From NCBI GenBank assembly GCA_963818885.1, contig CAWFTP010000002.1, positions 1 through 64,000 on the forward strand: a stretch of DNA of 64,000 bases, read 5' to 3'. The translations under genes were made by a program, and so were the position numbers. The notes under the pieces are model-generated. The model did no database searches. It saw only the letters and a program-made list of their open reading frames with translations, and was not told the origin of the DNA. The DNA comes from DATFDN01 sp963818885. Its GTDB lineage: Bacteria > Pseudomonadota > Alphaproteobacteria > Acetobacterales > Acetobacteraceae. Below are positions 1 to 8,905 of this stretch, in pieces; within the stretch, counting starts at the first letter, position 1, and the number at the start of each line of letters is the position of its first letter.

Positions 1-67
1 ATGTGGCTCTCCGGCAAGGGGGTTGATGTTGCTTCCAACACCATCCTAACCCCCGCCCGAGGCGGCA

Positions 68-126
68 TGGCCACGCCGGCGCCGCGCCCAAACTCTTGGG
101 CGGTCGGCGCGCCGCCGGCGTGGCCA
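68..126. repeat. Long imperfect hairpin
   Basis: A perfect 14-bp inverted repeat (TGGCCACGCCGGCG at 68-81, its complement at 113-126) encloses a second imperfect pairing, GCCCAA against TTGGGC. The whole can fold into a 59-nt hairpin. It lies just beyond the 3' end of the IS3 transposase remnant. No protein is supported in 1-146. It could be an IS-associated terminal structure or a dispersed palindrome; the sequence does not decide. Confidence 0.6.
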
Positions 127-146
127 ACTGTGAGGCGATTACCCGC

Positions 147-1255
147 TCAGCACACGCGGCTCGGTTGGTGATCGGGGTGCCGCGCGCAGCGCCGGTGAAG
201 GATCGCCGCAGGCGACCGCCGGAGGCGGCATGAAGCGTCCTTGACGGGCGCGAGCACGGCAGCAGGCTTGCTGTCGTCGGTAACGACGGCCATTGCCTGA
301 TGCCGCCGCTCATGGTCTCTCGGCGAGAGATAGCCGATCGAGGAGTAGCGACGGGGTGAGTTGTAGAAACCCTCGATGAAGGCGCCGACGGCACGGCGGC
401 CCTCGGCCGGCGTCCTGAACCCACAGCGAGCGAGCAGTTCGCATTCGAAGGTGGCGAAGAAGCTCTCGCACATGGCGTTGTCCCCGGGTCCGGCTAATGC
501 CGGCCCCAGGGCAGGCTCCAGCATCGCCGGCCGAGGAAGGCCGCACGCCGGCCTCGCAACGTTGGCCGAACGCGATCGAGGTGTATTGCGAACCCTGGTC
601 GGAGTGGTGCATCACGCCGTTCGGTCGGTGCGTCAGCAGTGCCATGTTCAGCGCATCCAGCACCAGTTGCGTGGCAAGCGTCGTGGCCATCGACCGGCCG
701 ACGATGCGGCCGCCGAAGGCATCCAGCACGACGGCGAGATAGAGAAAGCCCGACGAGGTCGGAATGTAGGTGTTGTCAGCCACCCGCAGCCGGTCCGGCG
801 GTCCGGCGCCTGACGGCCGTCGCCCTTCGGCGCGGTGACGACGAGCTTGCGCCGACACACGCCGGCAAGACCGACTTGGCGCATCAGCCGCGCGATCCGC
901 TTGCGTCCGACACGAATGCCCTTGGCCGCCATCTCGGCATGAACGCGCGGTGCGCCATATGTGTCGCCCGAAGCTGCATGCGCCGTGCGGATGTTCTCCA
1001 TCAGCGCAGCGTTCGTCTGGGCTCGCGCGATGGCCGACGCTTCGCCCATGCGTAGTAACCGCTGGAGGAGACACCCAGCAGCCGACACATGTCGGCGATC
1101 GGATAGTCTGCCTGGTGATCGCTCACCACGCGGAACCCTGGGGCGGGATCGCGTTCGTCTCCCGAGCGAACCAGGCCACCGCCTTTGACAGGATCTCCCA
1201 TTCAAGCCGTAGCTGGCGGTTCTCCCGCCGCAAGCGGTTGAGCTCCGCGCGCTCC
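147..1255 (-). pseudogene. IS3-family transposase OrfB, decayed
   Basis: Pieces of one IS3-family OrfB are spread over several frames on the minus strand. From 5' to 3' they are an HTH_21-type segment (YGAPRVHAEMAAKGIRVGRK, about 920-1000), the core with ADNTYIPT, LAVVLDAF and HSDQGSQYTS (about 600-790), and the C-terminal piece with DNAMCESFFATFECELL and a YNSPRRYSSIGYLSP tail (270-480). The order is that of a normal IS3 integrase, but at least three frame changes break it, so it cannot make an active transposase. The 5' end and OrfA are not recovered; the next IS3 fragment begins near 1330. Confidence 0.85.
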
Positions 1256-1329
1256 CGCTGTGGTCAAGCCACCATCGCCGCGGCTGACCTCGCGCCGGGA
1301 CTGACCTGCCCTGTTTCTCCGGACCGTTG

Positions 1330-1689
1330 TTAACTTGAGAGATCGGCCTCCGCTTTTTCCGTGGGCCCATGTATGGGCGGCGGCGCAACGGGCCGGGACG
1401 CGTAGGCCCCACATACCGCAGCGTCCCGGCCCGTTGCGTCGCGGGACGCTGCTCGTGCCAAGCCGGCGGCGAATGCCGCCGGCTTCTCATAGCCCAGGCT
1501 CGAATGCGGACGCACGTCGTTGAAGTGCCGCCGCCACATCTCGATCACCACCTTCGCCTCTGCTCGGGAACGGAACCATTCGCGGCCGTCCTTGACACCT
1601 TTCGGCCAGGATAGCGCAGCGCCGAGCGGGCCACCGAGAACGGCGTGCAGGCGCCGCACCGAGAGACCGCGCTCCCGGCCATACGCCAC
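1330..1689 (-). pseudogene. IS3-family OrfB with internal deletion
   Basis: The product starts like an IS3 OrfB (VAYGRERGLSVRRLHAVLG) and after about 15 residues jumps to the far C-terminus (EWFRSRAEAKVVIEMWRRHF, then NDVRPHSSLGY). Roughly two thirds of the integrase, including the catalytic Asp residues, is missing, so it cannot transpose itself. It directly follows an OrfA of the same type. The last coding part (1385-1437) is a perfect inverted repeat. This is an internally deleted, non-autonomous copy. Confidence 0.75.
1385..1437. repeat. Perfect 17-bp inverted repeat
   Basis: GCAACGGGCCGGGACGC (1385-1401) is followed after 19 nt by its exact complement (1421-1437). It lies inside the 3' part of the deleted IS3 OrfB. 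The stem is far longer than expected by chance, even in GC-rich DNA. Confidence 0.75.
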
Positions 1690-1954
1690 TTGCTTGCGGC
1701 GGACCTGCGACCTCTTTCATCGCCTCGATCTCGAGGTCGCGCTCCGCCACCAGCTTCTTCAGCCGAGCGTTCTCGCCCTCCAGCTGCCGCAGCCGGCTCA
1801 CATCCTCCGTCCGCAGCTCGCCGAAGCGCTTCCGCCACGGGTAGATCGTCTGCCCGCTGATCGCGTGCCGCTTGGCGACCTCCACCACCGGGTCCCGATC
1901 CGCCTCGCGAATGATCCCCACAACCTGTTCGTCCGTGAACCTCGACTTCCGCAT
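1487..1954 (-). CDS. IS3-family OrfA (HTH) protein
   Basis: This encodes the small DNA-binding OrfA of an IS3-family element. The N-terminus MRKSRFTDEQVVGIIREADR is the family signature, followed by the helix-turn-helix (VAKRHAISGQTIYPWRKRFG) and a leucine-zipper-like stretch (about residues 52-80: SRLRQLEGENARLKKLVAER) used for multimerisation. OrfA normally ends near residue 88-90 where frameshifting gives OrfAB. Here the frame stays open to residue 155 with unrelated sequence, because it runs into the deleted OrfB in the wrong frame. OrfA may fold, but the element lacks a catalytic domain. Confidence 0.75.
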   Translation of the reverse strand: MRKSRFTDEQVVGIIREADRDPVVEVAKRHAISGQTIYPWRKRFGELRTEDVSRLRQLEGENARLKKLVAERDLEIEAMKEVAGPPQASGVWPGARSLGAAPARRSRWPARRCAILAERCQGRPRMVPFPSRGEGGDRDVAAALQRRASAFEPGL

Positions 1955-2194
1955 CGCTCCCTCCTGCCGGGGAGCCAGTCTCTCACGCTATGCCTGGTCC
2001 GAAATCCTGGGGGAGGTCAGCGTCGCCGCAAGGGGTTTTTCGAGGTGCACAGGCGCTTATGCTGCGCCCGGGAGGTCGGGGGCCACATGAGGTGCGTCAT
2101 CCAGCATGGCTTCGAACACCTACCTGGAATCACACCTCACCCCGCGATCCAACCCCGCATGCCGACCGTTCCGCTTTGATTCCGGAAGGGCCTC

Positions 2195-3589
2195 TTAGGC
2201 AGCCGGTAGCCGAGAGTAGGAAGCCGCGTAGGCTCGCAACGCCATGCCGACCTCTTCGATCACCTGGTCCCAGGCCCCAGGCACAGGCTGACGAAAGAGC
2301 CTCACTGTCGGATACCAAGGGCTATCGGATCGATCGAGCAACCAGCGCCAGTCGCTTGCTTTGGGCAGCATGATCCAAGTCTGTTTGCCGAGCGCCCCGG
2401 AAAGATGACCGACTGCAGTGTCGACCGAAATTACAAGGTCAAGATTCTCGATGAGCGCTGCCGTGTCCTCAAACGTCTGAATATCTTTCGAGAGATCAAT
2501 AACTCCGGGAAAAGTCGCCAAGTCATCGGAATCAGCGCGCGGAACTGGTTTTTGAATACAGATGAACGATACCGATGCTGCTTGTATAATGGGATCGAGG
2601 CGCTTGAACGATATGGACCGCCGCCGATCGTTGGGATGCGTAGGGCGGCCACTCCAGGCAAGGCCCACGCGAGGCGCACCAGTGCGACACCGAGCGCGAA
2701 GCTTGCCTCCCCACGTTCTAACTTTGCTGGGATCCGCGCGGAGGTACGGCACGCTCGCAGGAAGGTTGTCGAGACTGGCGCGAAATATCAGTCCAAGACT
2801 TGATAGTCGACAGTACGCGGCGTGACCGGGTATCTCGTTCCAGCGGTGAAATACCCTCGACACCCCCGGTAGACGCCCAAGCAGTGGCGTCATTTCCGCA
2901 CTACATCCCAGAATTACTTCTTCGCAGCGTTGGGAAACCAGAGGAACGAAGCGAGAGAATTGGATGGTATCACCGTATCCTTGATCCCCTATCAGCAAGA
3001 TCTTGCCGCCTGGTATGTACATTCCGCTCCAAGGCGCAGATGTAAGGCGTGGAAGTTGGCCTCGGCCAGCCTCCGTTTGGTTCCGCCATTCGTATTCGGC
3101 CCACCCTGAATCAAACTCTCCTTGAGCCAGGAGAATTTGGGCAAGAGCAAGGTGAGCATCGGCGTGCTGATCATTGAGGCCCAACGCACGTAGGAGAGCG
3201 GCGATCGCGTTTGTGCGATCGCCGAGATCCGCAAACACAAGGGAGAGGGTGACGAGGCTGTCGGAATTGGCCGGGTCGAGGCGAACCGCCTCGCGACCAG
3301 AAATGAGGGCTTTGTCGATTTGGTTTGTCATTCGATACAGATTACACAGATTAGCATGCCACGCGCCGACGCTGGATTGATAGGCGATTGCGCTTTCTAG
3401 CAATCTTATCGCACCGTCCACATCGCCTTGGTGAGCATGAACAATACCCAAAAGGGCAACAGCTCCCGAATTATTTGGAGACAAGCCAAGGATATCTTGA
3501 CAAATCCCCCCCGCTTCACCGAAGCGCTTGTCTTTTGCCGCAACGTGCGCGCGTACTAACGCCTGCTCGATTGAGTCCGATCCGGCCAT
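2195..3589 (-). CDS. TPR protein with C-terminal glycosyltransferase-like domain
   Basis: The predicted protein has about 464 residues. Roughly residues 1-175 are tandem tetratricopeptide helices (for example AVALLGIVHAHQGDVDGAIR and NLYRMTNQIDKALISGREAV). The C-terminal half resembles the GT9/heptosyltransferase-like domain fused to TPRs in many proteobacteria (PRVGLAWSGRPTHPNDRRRS, LVISVDTAVGHLSGALG). The likely role is glycan or protein-sugar transfer at the envelope; the substrate is unknown. I chose the ATG at 3589 rather than an upstream GTG because it lies 7 nt after the stop of the S24 repressor gene, suggesting one transcript. Base composition is lower in GC than most of the window, consistent with acquired DNA. 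Confidence 0.75.
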   Translation of the reverse strand: MAGSDSIEQALVRAHVAAKDKRFGEAGGICQDILGLSPNNSGAVALLGIVHAHQGDVDGAIRLLESAIAYQSSVGAWHANLCNLYRMTNQIDKALISGREAVRLDPANSDSLVTLSLVFADLGDRTNAIAALLRALGLNDQHADAHLALAQILLAQGEFDSGWAEYEWRNQTEAGRGQLPRLTSAPWSGMYIPGGKILLIGDQGYGDTIQFSRFVPLVSQRCEEVILGCSAEMTPLLGRLPGVSRVFHRWNEIPGHAAYCRLSSLGLIFRASLDNLPASVPYLRADPSKVRTWGGKLRARCRTGAPRVGLAWSGRPTHPNDRRRSISFKRLDPIIQAASVSFICIQKPVPRADSDDLATFPGVIDLSKDIQTFEDTAALIENLDLVISVDTAVGHLSGALGKQTWIMLPKASDWRWLLDRSDSPWYPTVRLFRQPVPGAWDQVIEEVGMALRAYAASYSRLPAA

Positions 3590-3596
3590 TGGGGTT

Positions 3597-4247
3597 CTAC
3601 TGGCTGACCCAAATAATGCGATGAACCCAGGCGATCCCTGCCAACTCAAATACATAATCTCTGTAGTCTGGGTTGACGCTACGAAGCTCCAGATTCTTTG
3701 CTGATCGGCGCACAAGTTGCTTTGCCATTACCTCTCCGCGACCAGTGCGGACCACCACTCTGTCCCCGCGACGGACGGGCGCCACAGGCGATACGATAAC
3801 AATGTCGCCGTCACGAAACACCGGTTCCATCGAATCGCCGCTGATTTCAAGCGCATAAGCGTTTGGGTCCGCGACTTCGGGCAAAGTGATCTCATCCCAC
3901 CCGCCCCCGACAGGGTAACCCCCATCGTCGAAAAAGCCGTCGCCCCCTGCTTGTGCGAGCCCGATCAGGGGAATCCGCCGGCCGGCGCTTCTTGAGGCGG
4001 TCGCGCTAGTTATAGCGCGGGCACCTGTCACCAGAGAGGTGAAGTTCTCCAGTGTCGCACCCGTAGCTTCAAGGACTTTCGCAACGCTTTCCGTGCTGGG
4101 CCAACGCGCTCGACCGTCCGGCATACGCCGCTTGGACGGGTTGAATGTGGTGGCATCGAGCCCCGCGCGCCTGGCCAACCCCGAGGCAGAAAGACCGCTT
4201 TCAGCCGCAAGCGTATCAAGGGCGCGCCAGATTTCCTCGTGCTTCAT
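3597..4247 (-). CDS. S24-family (LexA/CI-like) HTH transcriptional regulator
   Basis: The N-terminal domain is a helix-turn-helix (residues 1-70: LSASGLARRAGLDATTFNPS) like that of short alphaproteobacterial CI-type repressors. The C-terminal domain is an S24 peptidase fold: the serine lies in EISGDSMEPVFRDGD and the general-base lysine in GEVMAKQLVRR. Such proteins bind DNA as dimers, and some are inactivated by RecA-stimulated self-cleavage; I see no unambiguous Ala-Gly cleavage site. The start was placed at MKHEEIW because homologous N-termini begin there; ATG 4256 is possible. It is divergent from the hypothetical gene at 4415 and precedes the TPR-glycosyltransferase by 7 nt, so it may control both directions. 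Confidence 0.85.
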   Translation of the reverse strand: MKHEEIWRALDTLAAESGLSASGLARRAGLDATTFNPSKRRMPDGRARWPSTESVAKVLEATGATLENFTSLVTGARAITSATASRSAGRRIPLIGLAQAGGDGFFDDGGYPVGGGWDEITLPEVADPNAYALEISGDSMEPVFRDGDIVIVSPVAPVRRGDRVVVRTGRGEVMAKQLVRRSAKNLELRSVNPDYRDYVFELAGIAWVHRIIWVSQ

Positions 4248-4351
4248 GCTCGACATCCGTGTTGCGTCGTAAATCCAAGCGATTCCGCATCTTCCTTTCC
4301 TTCGCCGAGAGACGGTAGAGGCCGACCGCGAAGTCGACAGCTGAAAGATGC

Positions 4352-4367
4352 TTGCAATCGCATGCAA
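4352..4367. promoter_or_regulatory. Candidate repressor operator, TTGCA-N6-TGCAA
   Basis: This is a perfect 5-bp inverted repeat with a 6-bp spacer in the gap between the divergent S24 repressor (ATG 4247) and the gene starting at 4415. Size and symmetry fit a dimeric HTH repressor. It is the only clear dyad I see in that gap. Binding by the adjacent repressor is inference. Confidence 0.4.
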
Positions 4368-4414
4368 CCCAGGGTTACACAATTCCCCAGAACCCTCAAC
4401 CACAAAGGCTCAGG

Positions 4415-4834
4415 ATGCCTTCCTCCGCGCAGCGTAGCCCCAACCCCCTCTCACGCGTAGACCCGGGCGAAACGGGGGAGGCATTTAACAGTGCCGAGGA
4501 GGCTTGGCTATGGACCATGGCCGCTCTCGTTGCCCGCGCCGAAGGTTCCCGGAACGTCCCGAAGTTTGGAAAAAAGACGCGCCGCTGTGAGCCCGATGAT
4601 GTGATAAAATGTCTCGATACGCTTTACAAAGCACGCCGGATAAGCTTGGCACACGCCCGCATCCTCCGCGTGTGGGGAACACGGCGCTCGCCTCCCGACC
4701 CAGCCTATCCACTCGAGCAAGCCGACTCGCGTCTTTGGAATGAGGCAATCAGCGCATTGGAATGGCCGTTACGCGTGAAGGGAATTGTGGTAGACCGTCC
4801 GCCAGTAGTCTGCCGCGGATCGTTAGACACATGA
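4415..4834 (+). CDS. Conserved hypothetical protein
   Basis: A product of about 139 residues with a compact alpha-helical core: AEEAWLWTMAALVARAEG, a basic KKTRRCEPDDVIKCLDTLY segment and LAHARILRVWG, ending in a NEAISALEWPLRVKGIV block. I recognise it as a conserved alphaproteobacterial family of unknown function, not one with an assigned activity. The ATG at 4415 has a purine-rich AAAGG upstream; a TTG start 63 nt earlier is less likely because it overlaps the operator-like dyad. It is transcribed away from the S24 repressor gene. Confidence 0.6.
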   Translation: MPSSAQRSPNPLSRVDPGETGEAFNSAEEAWLWTMAALVARAEGSRNVPKFGKKTRRCEPDDVIKCLDTLYKARRISLAHARILRVWGTRRSPPDPAYPLEQADSRLWNEAISALEWPLRVKGIVVDRPPVVCRGSLDT

Positions 4835-4838
4835 GTGG

Positions 4839-5750
4839 CTAATACCGCAGGCTGCTATGTCTGTCTCCTGACGAGAGGAACGAGCGGACCGCCTCGACGA
4901 ATCGCGCAGCTTGGTCATGGTGTACCCAGTGTCCTGCGCCGTCGACGGCTAAAACTCGGGCGTTCTTGAAGTAGCCGAGGCGCCCGTCCTCAGATGGATC
5001 CGTTGCCCAGCTTTGCTTTCCATGGACGAGCAAGGTGGGGCACCGGATGCTGCTCCAAAGACGAGCTACCTCCTCGCGCGACATGTCGTTGGGCGGTGAC
5101 ACTCGTACATATGGATCGAACTTCCAGCAATAGGTGCCATCTTCGTTCCGGATGATCGCGTGCTCGGTTAAGTGCCGTGCCGCGTCCTCGGTTAGATGCA
5201 TGTTGGCTTGCCGCATTCGACCCAAAGCTTCCTCGATCGACTTGTAGCGCCAGGGCACTTCTGCCGACTGGACGCGCTCTTTATCGATCCAGTCCCGCAT
5301 ACGGACGTCGATTGGGGGGCGGTCACGCTCGCTTGCGTGACCAGGTCCTGGTCCCATTCCTTCTATTGCGACAAGGCGGCTGATGCTTTCTGGATAAATC
5401 CCGGCGTAGCGCAACGCGATATTAGCACCTAGCGAGTGCGCGACGATCGACACCGGCGCAAGGCGTTCCGCCTCGATAAGTTGGGCAAGGTCGTACACAT
5501 AGCTGGCCATGGAGTACTGGCCTGACGACACCCATTCGCTGTCGCCGTGCCCACGGAGGTCGGGAGCGATCACATGAAACCGGTCCCGCAAAGCGCTGGC
5601 AACCCAATCCCAACTCCTGCAGTGATCCCGACCGCCATGCAGCAAAATCAGGGGAGAGGCGGCGGCATTTCCCCAGTCCACGTAGTGAAGGCGTAGGCGC
5701 TGAGAGACCCACGCTCGAGAGGCCGGACCCGGGGTCTCGGAGATGGCCAC
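4839..5750 (-). CDS. Alpha/beta-fold hydrolase
   Basis: A 303-residue alpha/beta hydrolase of the epoxide hydrolase/haloalkane dehalogenase-like type. The oxyanion motif is LILLHGG (residues 34-40), the nucleophile elbow VAHSLGAN (Ser near 104), and the catalytic His lies in GAGHWVHH near the C-terminus. DLRGHGDSEW matches the family turn after strand 4. There is no signal peptide, so the enzyme is cytoplasmic. The substrate cannot be named. The start lies 4 nt after the stop of the dienelactone hydrolase gene, so the two hydrolases probably form one operon. Confidence 0.9.
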   Translation of the reverse strand: MAISETPGPASRAWVSQRLRLHYVDWGNAAASPLILLHGGRDHCRSWDWVASALRDRFHVIAPDLRGHGDSEWVSSGQYSMASYVYDLAQLIEAERLAPVSIVAHSLGANIALRYAGIYPESISRLVAIEGMGPGPGHASERDRPPIDVRMRDWIDKERVQSAEVPWRYKSIEEALGRMRQANMHLTEDAARHLTEHAIIRNEDGTYCWKFDPYVRVSPPNDMSREEVARLWSSIRCPTLLVHGKQSWATDPSEDGRLGYFKNARVLAVDGAGHWVHHDQAARFVEAVRSFLSSGDRHSSLRY

Positions 5751-5754
5751 CGCC

Positions 5755-6420
5755 TCAGCCCAGGTACTTTGCGAAAAAACCCAGGGTGCGCTGTTGCGCT
5801 AGGTCATAATCCTCCTTGCTGAAGCTTGCGCGTTCATCACAGCCAAAGCCATGGCCCGCGCCCTTATACACGTAGATCTCTGCTTTGGGCTGCGCCGCCC
5901 GGATCGCATCGACGTCACTCATCGGGATCGATGCGTCGGTCTCCCCGAAGTGCATCTGCAGCGGGCAGTTCGGCCGCTCGTTCTTTGTCCCAGCAATTCC
6001 GCCGCCATACCAACACGAGGCCGCCGCGAAGCTCCTGCTGCGTGTCGCGCCCCAGAATGCGACAGTCCCGCCGAAGCAGTACCCCACAATTCCCAGGTTC
6101 GCGCCCTTCAGCTGGGCCGCTGCTGCCTCGACATCCGCCATGACCTGCGGGTCGGTCAGCTTCATACGGAAGTCGCGCCCCCTGGCTATGTCTTCCTGCG
6201 TGTAACCCAGCTCGATGCCACGCTCGACGCGGTCAAACAAAGCCGGTGCGCAAACGGCATATCCGGCGGATGCGAACCGGTCCGCCGTGTCCCGGATGTG
6301 ATGGTTGAGGCCGAATATTTCCTGGATGACCACGATCCCTTTCGTCGCCCGCTCGGGGCCGGCCACGTAGGCCGACAGGCTATGCCCGTCAGCCGCAGAA
6401 ATGGTAACAGTGCTGGCCAT
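5755..6420 (-). CDS. Dienelactone hydrolase family protein
   Basis: A 221-residue protein of the dienelactone hydrolase (carboxymethylenebutenolidase) family. The Cys nucleophile sits in VGYCFGGT, the second catalytic acid is expected in GETDASIP, and the His in GAGHGFGC. IQEIFGLNHHIRDTADRFA is the family N-terminal signature. Family members open lactone rings in chlorocatechol breakdown, but many homologues act on other esters, so the substrate is not assigned. The alpha/beta hydrolase gene follows 4 nt downstream. Confidence 0.92.
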   Translation of the reverse strand: MASTVTISAADGHSLSAYVAGPERATKGIVVIQEIFGLNHHIRDTADRFASAGYAVCAPALFDRVERGIELGYTQEDIARGRDFRMKLTDPQVMADVEAAAAQLKGANLGIVGYCFGGTVAFWGATRSRSFAAASCWYGGGIAGTKNERPNCPLQMHFGETDASIPMSDVDAIRAAQPKAEIYVYKGAGHGFGCDERASFSKEDYDLAQQRTLGFFAKYLG

Positions 6421-6568
6421 GATGCTCTCCTTGCCGGCGTTGGTCGCCAGAGTGGAGTGAAAGGGAGGGGGGGCGTCAAGCGGGGAACCTCGCTGGCTTT
6501 TCCCTTGACCGGTTTGCTAGAATGACCCGACGATTCGGCCCTGTTCCGATGCGTTGAGGTGATCTGTC

Positions 6569-7694
6569 ATGAAGTTCAAGGCCGACCGCGCTTCGCTGCT
6601 GAAGGCGCTCGCTCACGTCCAGAGCGTGGTGGAGCGGCGCAACACGATTCCGATTTTGGCGAACGTACTGATCTCGGTCGCCGACAATCACTTTAGCCTG
6701 GCGGCGACCGACATGGAGATCGCGATCGTTGAGAATGTCGCGGCCGCAACGTTCCGGCCCGGTGCATGCACAGCGCCAGCGGCGACACTCTACGACATCG
6801 TCCGCAAGCTTCCGGAGGGGGCCGAGGTGCAGCTCGAGCATCCCGGTGGCGAGGCGCAACTCACTCTGCATGCCGGGCGCTACACGACGAGCCTCGTTGT
6901 ACTGCCCACGGACGACTTTCCGCAGATGACGGCCGGTGGTTTGTCGCACCGGTTTGCGCTTTCGGCTCAGCAGTTGCGGGGGCTCATCGACCGGACGCGA
7001 TTCGCCATCAGCACGGAAGAGACGCGATACTACCTGAACGGCATCTTCTTGCATGCGGGAGAGACGGACAACGAAGCCGTGCTGCGCGCTGTGGCAACCG
7101 ACGGCCACCGGCTGGCGCGCGTCGAGGAGAAGCTGCCGGAAGGCGCCGCAGCCATGCCCGGCGTTATCGTTCCGCGCAAGACCGTGAACGAGCTTCGGAA
7201 GCTTCTCGATGAGGTGAGCGGCAACGTCGATGTCGGGCTGTCGGATACTCGCATACAGTTCCACTTCGACAATGTCGTGCTGACAAGCAAGCTCATCGAC
7301 GGGACATTCCCCGAGTATGACCGGGTCATACCCCGCGACAACGATAAGGTGCTTCGCGTCGGCAAGAGAGACTTCGCCGAAGCGGTGGGACGTGTCGCGG
7401 CGATTTCTGCCGAGAAGCAGCGCCCAGTGAAGCTGACATTGTCTCGAGATCTGCTTGTCCTGTCGGCATCGTCTCCGGAATCCGGGGTGGCGACAGAGGA
7501 ACTCGAACTCCGCGCGGGTCCAATATGATGCCGCCCCGCTGGAGATCGGGTTCCAGGCCCGCTACCTGAACGACATTACCGATCAGATCTCGGAGCGCGT
7601 GGAGTTCCGGTTTTCAGATGGGGCCGCGCCCACAGTTGTGGTCGACGGGGCAGACGAACGAGCACTATATGTCCTGATGCCGATGCGCGTTTAG
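6569..7694 (+). pseudogene. dnaN: DNA polymerase III beta clamp, frameshifted
   Basis: The sliding clamp tethers DNA polymerase III to DNA. The reading frame shows typical alphaproteobacterial clamp sequence (VVERRNTIPILANVLI, FAISTEETRYYLNGIFLH, ATDGHRLARVEEKLPEG, SKLIDGTFPEYDRVIP). It stops at 7528 after 319 codons. The missing end of domain III continues in another frame (YDAAPLEIGFQARYLND to LYVLMPMRV, stop 7692-7694). The break is near 7508-7518: removing one G from the GCGGG run restores about 375 residues. The ATG has a good GAGG ribosome site. As written the clamp lacks its last 55 residues and could not close a ring. Either a sequencing error or real decay; its neighbour recF is certainly damaged. 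Confidence 0.85.
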
Positions 7695-7714
7695 CTGGGA
7701 AATGCCGCTGACGA

Positions 7715-7764
7715 GTGCCGTGGCCGCCCGGGCTGTTCGCTGCGATTGGGGCACTGCCGGCCTA
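7715..7764 (+). pseudogene. recF: recF remnant, segment before the IS cluster
   Basis: Just after the dnaN stop, one frame reads GLFAAIGALPA, which matches the region before the C-terminal motif of RecF. Its continuation (LLTGTDAETF) resumes after two insertion elements at 9764. The expected order in alphaproteobacteria is dnaN-recF-gyrB, so position supports the call. The N-terminal Walker A part of RecF (about 300 codons) is absent between 7694 and here, and the two segments are also out of frame with each other. Confidence 0.5.
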
Positions 7765-8903
7765 GTGGAGCGAATCTAACGCTTGGTGGCCCGCTTGACA
7801 GCGGCGATGAGCTCATCGGGGTCCTTGGTCCATCGGAAAGGGCGCGGCTCGGTGTTGGCGTCCTGCACGAAGCGGTTGATGGCAGCCTGCAGAGAGACGA
7901 GCGAGTGGAACACGCTCCCGCTTCAGGCGCCGTTTGGCCAGCTTTGCGAAAAAGCCTTCGACGGCGTTGCGCCAAGACGCGGAGGTTGGGGTGGAATGGA
8001 ACGTCCAGCGCGGGTGGCGTGCCAGCCACAGCACCACTTTCGGGTGCTTGTGGGCGGCGTAGTTGTCCACGATGGCGTGGATCAGCTTTTCGGCCGGCAC
8101 CTCAGTTTCGACCGCATTGAGGAAACGGATAAACTCCTGGTGGCGATGGCGCTGCATCCCGCCGCCGATCACGCTGCTGTCGAGCACATTGCGCCGCGAA
8201 CTGGGTGGTGGTGACGTTTCGCTTGTAGTCATGCGTCGTCGTCCCGCCCACGCTTGAGCGGCAGCCCGGGCTGGGCGCGATCGAGCGCCTGGATTTGGCT
8301 CTTCTCGTCCACCGACAACACCACGGCGTGAGCGGGCGGATCGACATAGGGCCGACGATGTTGCGCAGCTTCTCGGCGAATCGCGGGTCAGTGGAGAGCT
8401 TGAACTGTCGAATCCGGCGCGGCCGCAGGCCTTGGCTGCGCCAGATATGCTGCATCGAGGTCACGCTGACGCCGCTCGCCTCGGCCATCGCGGCGGCCGT
8501 CCAATGCGCCGTCTCAGCCGGAGGATCGGCCAGCGTCCGGGCCACCACGCGCTCGACAACATCAGGGCTAAGCGGAGGGATGCGAGAGGGCTTGGTCTTG
8601 TCACGCAGCAGACCATCCACGCCCGCCTACATGAACCACTCCCGCCAGCGCCAAACGGCGGTCTTGGCAACCCCCGCCTGTTGCATGATCTCGGCGGTGC
8701 GGCGGCCGGCGGCGGTCAGCAGCACGATCCGGGCGGGCGAGACGTGCTTCTGCGGACTATTGCGGTCGGACACAATCGCAAGCAATCGCTCGCGGCCGTT
8801 GGCGGTGACGTCGATGCTGATGCCGGTGCGCATACGCCCAATTCGCACGCTGCCCCGAGCCGGGGAAATCCCCCTCCGGATTCCTCCGTCAGGTTCAATC
8901 CAC
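7765..8903 (-). mobile_element. IS630-family insertion sequence
   Basis: The ends are inverted repeats: the left end CCTAGTGGAGCG... and the inverted right end match at 16 of 20 positions. A TA dinucleotide lies on each side (7763-7764 and 8904-8905), which fits the TA target duplication of IS630/Tc1-type elements. The element contains a single transposase gene broken by frameshifts. It inserted inside what was recF. Confidence 0.8.
7776..8833 (-). pseudogene. IS630-family transposase, frameshifted
   Basis: The N-terminal helix-turn-helix part (RTAEIMQQAGVAKTAVWRW), a second HTH (AMAEASGVSVTSMQHIWRSQ) and the DDE part (LIHAIVDNYAAHKHPKVVLW, HSTPTSASWRNAVEGFFAKL) appear in order but in at least three frames, with an interruption near 8625 and others near 8250 and 7900. 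The expected C-terminus is readable in the third frame to a stop at 7776. The protein is not made intact from this copy. Confidence 0.85.
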
Positions 8904-8905
8904 TA

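Noticed and set aside
6421..6568. Replication origin before dnaN
   Set aside because: No DnaA boxes (TTATCCACA-like) or AT-rich unwinding stretch are visible, and dnaA is not adjacent.
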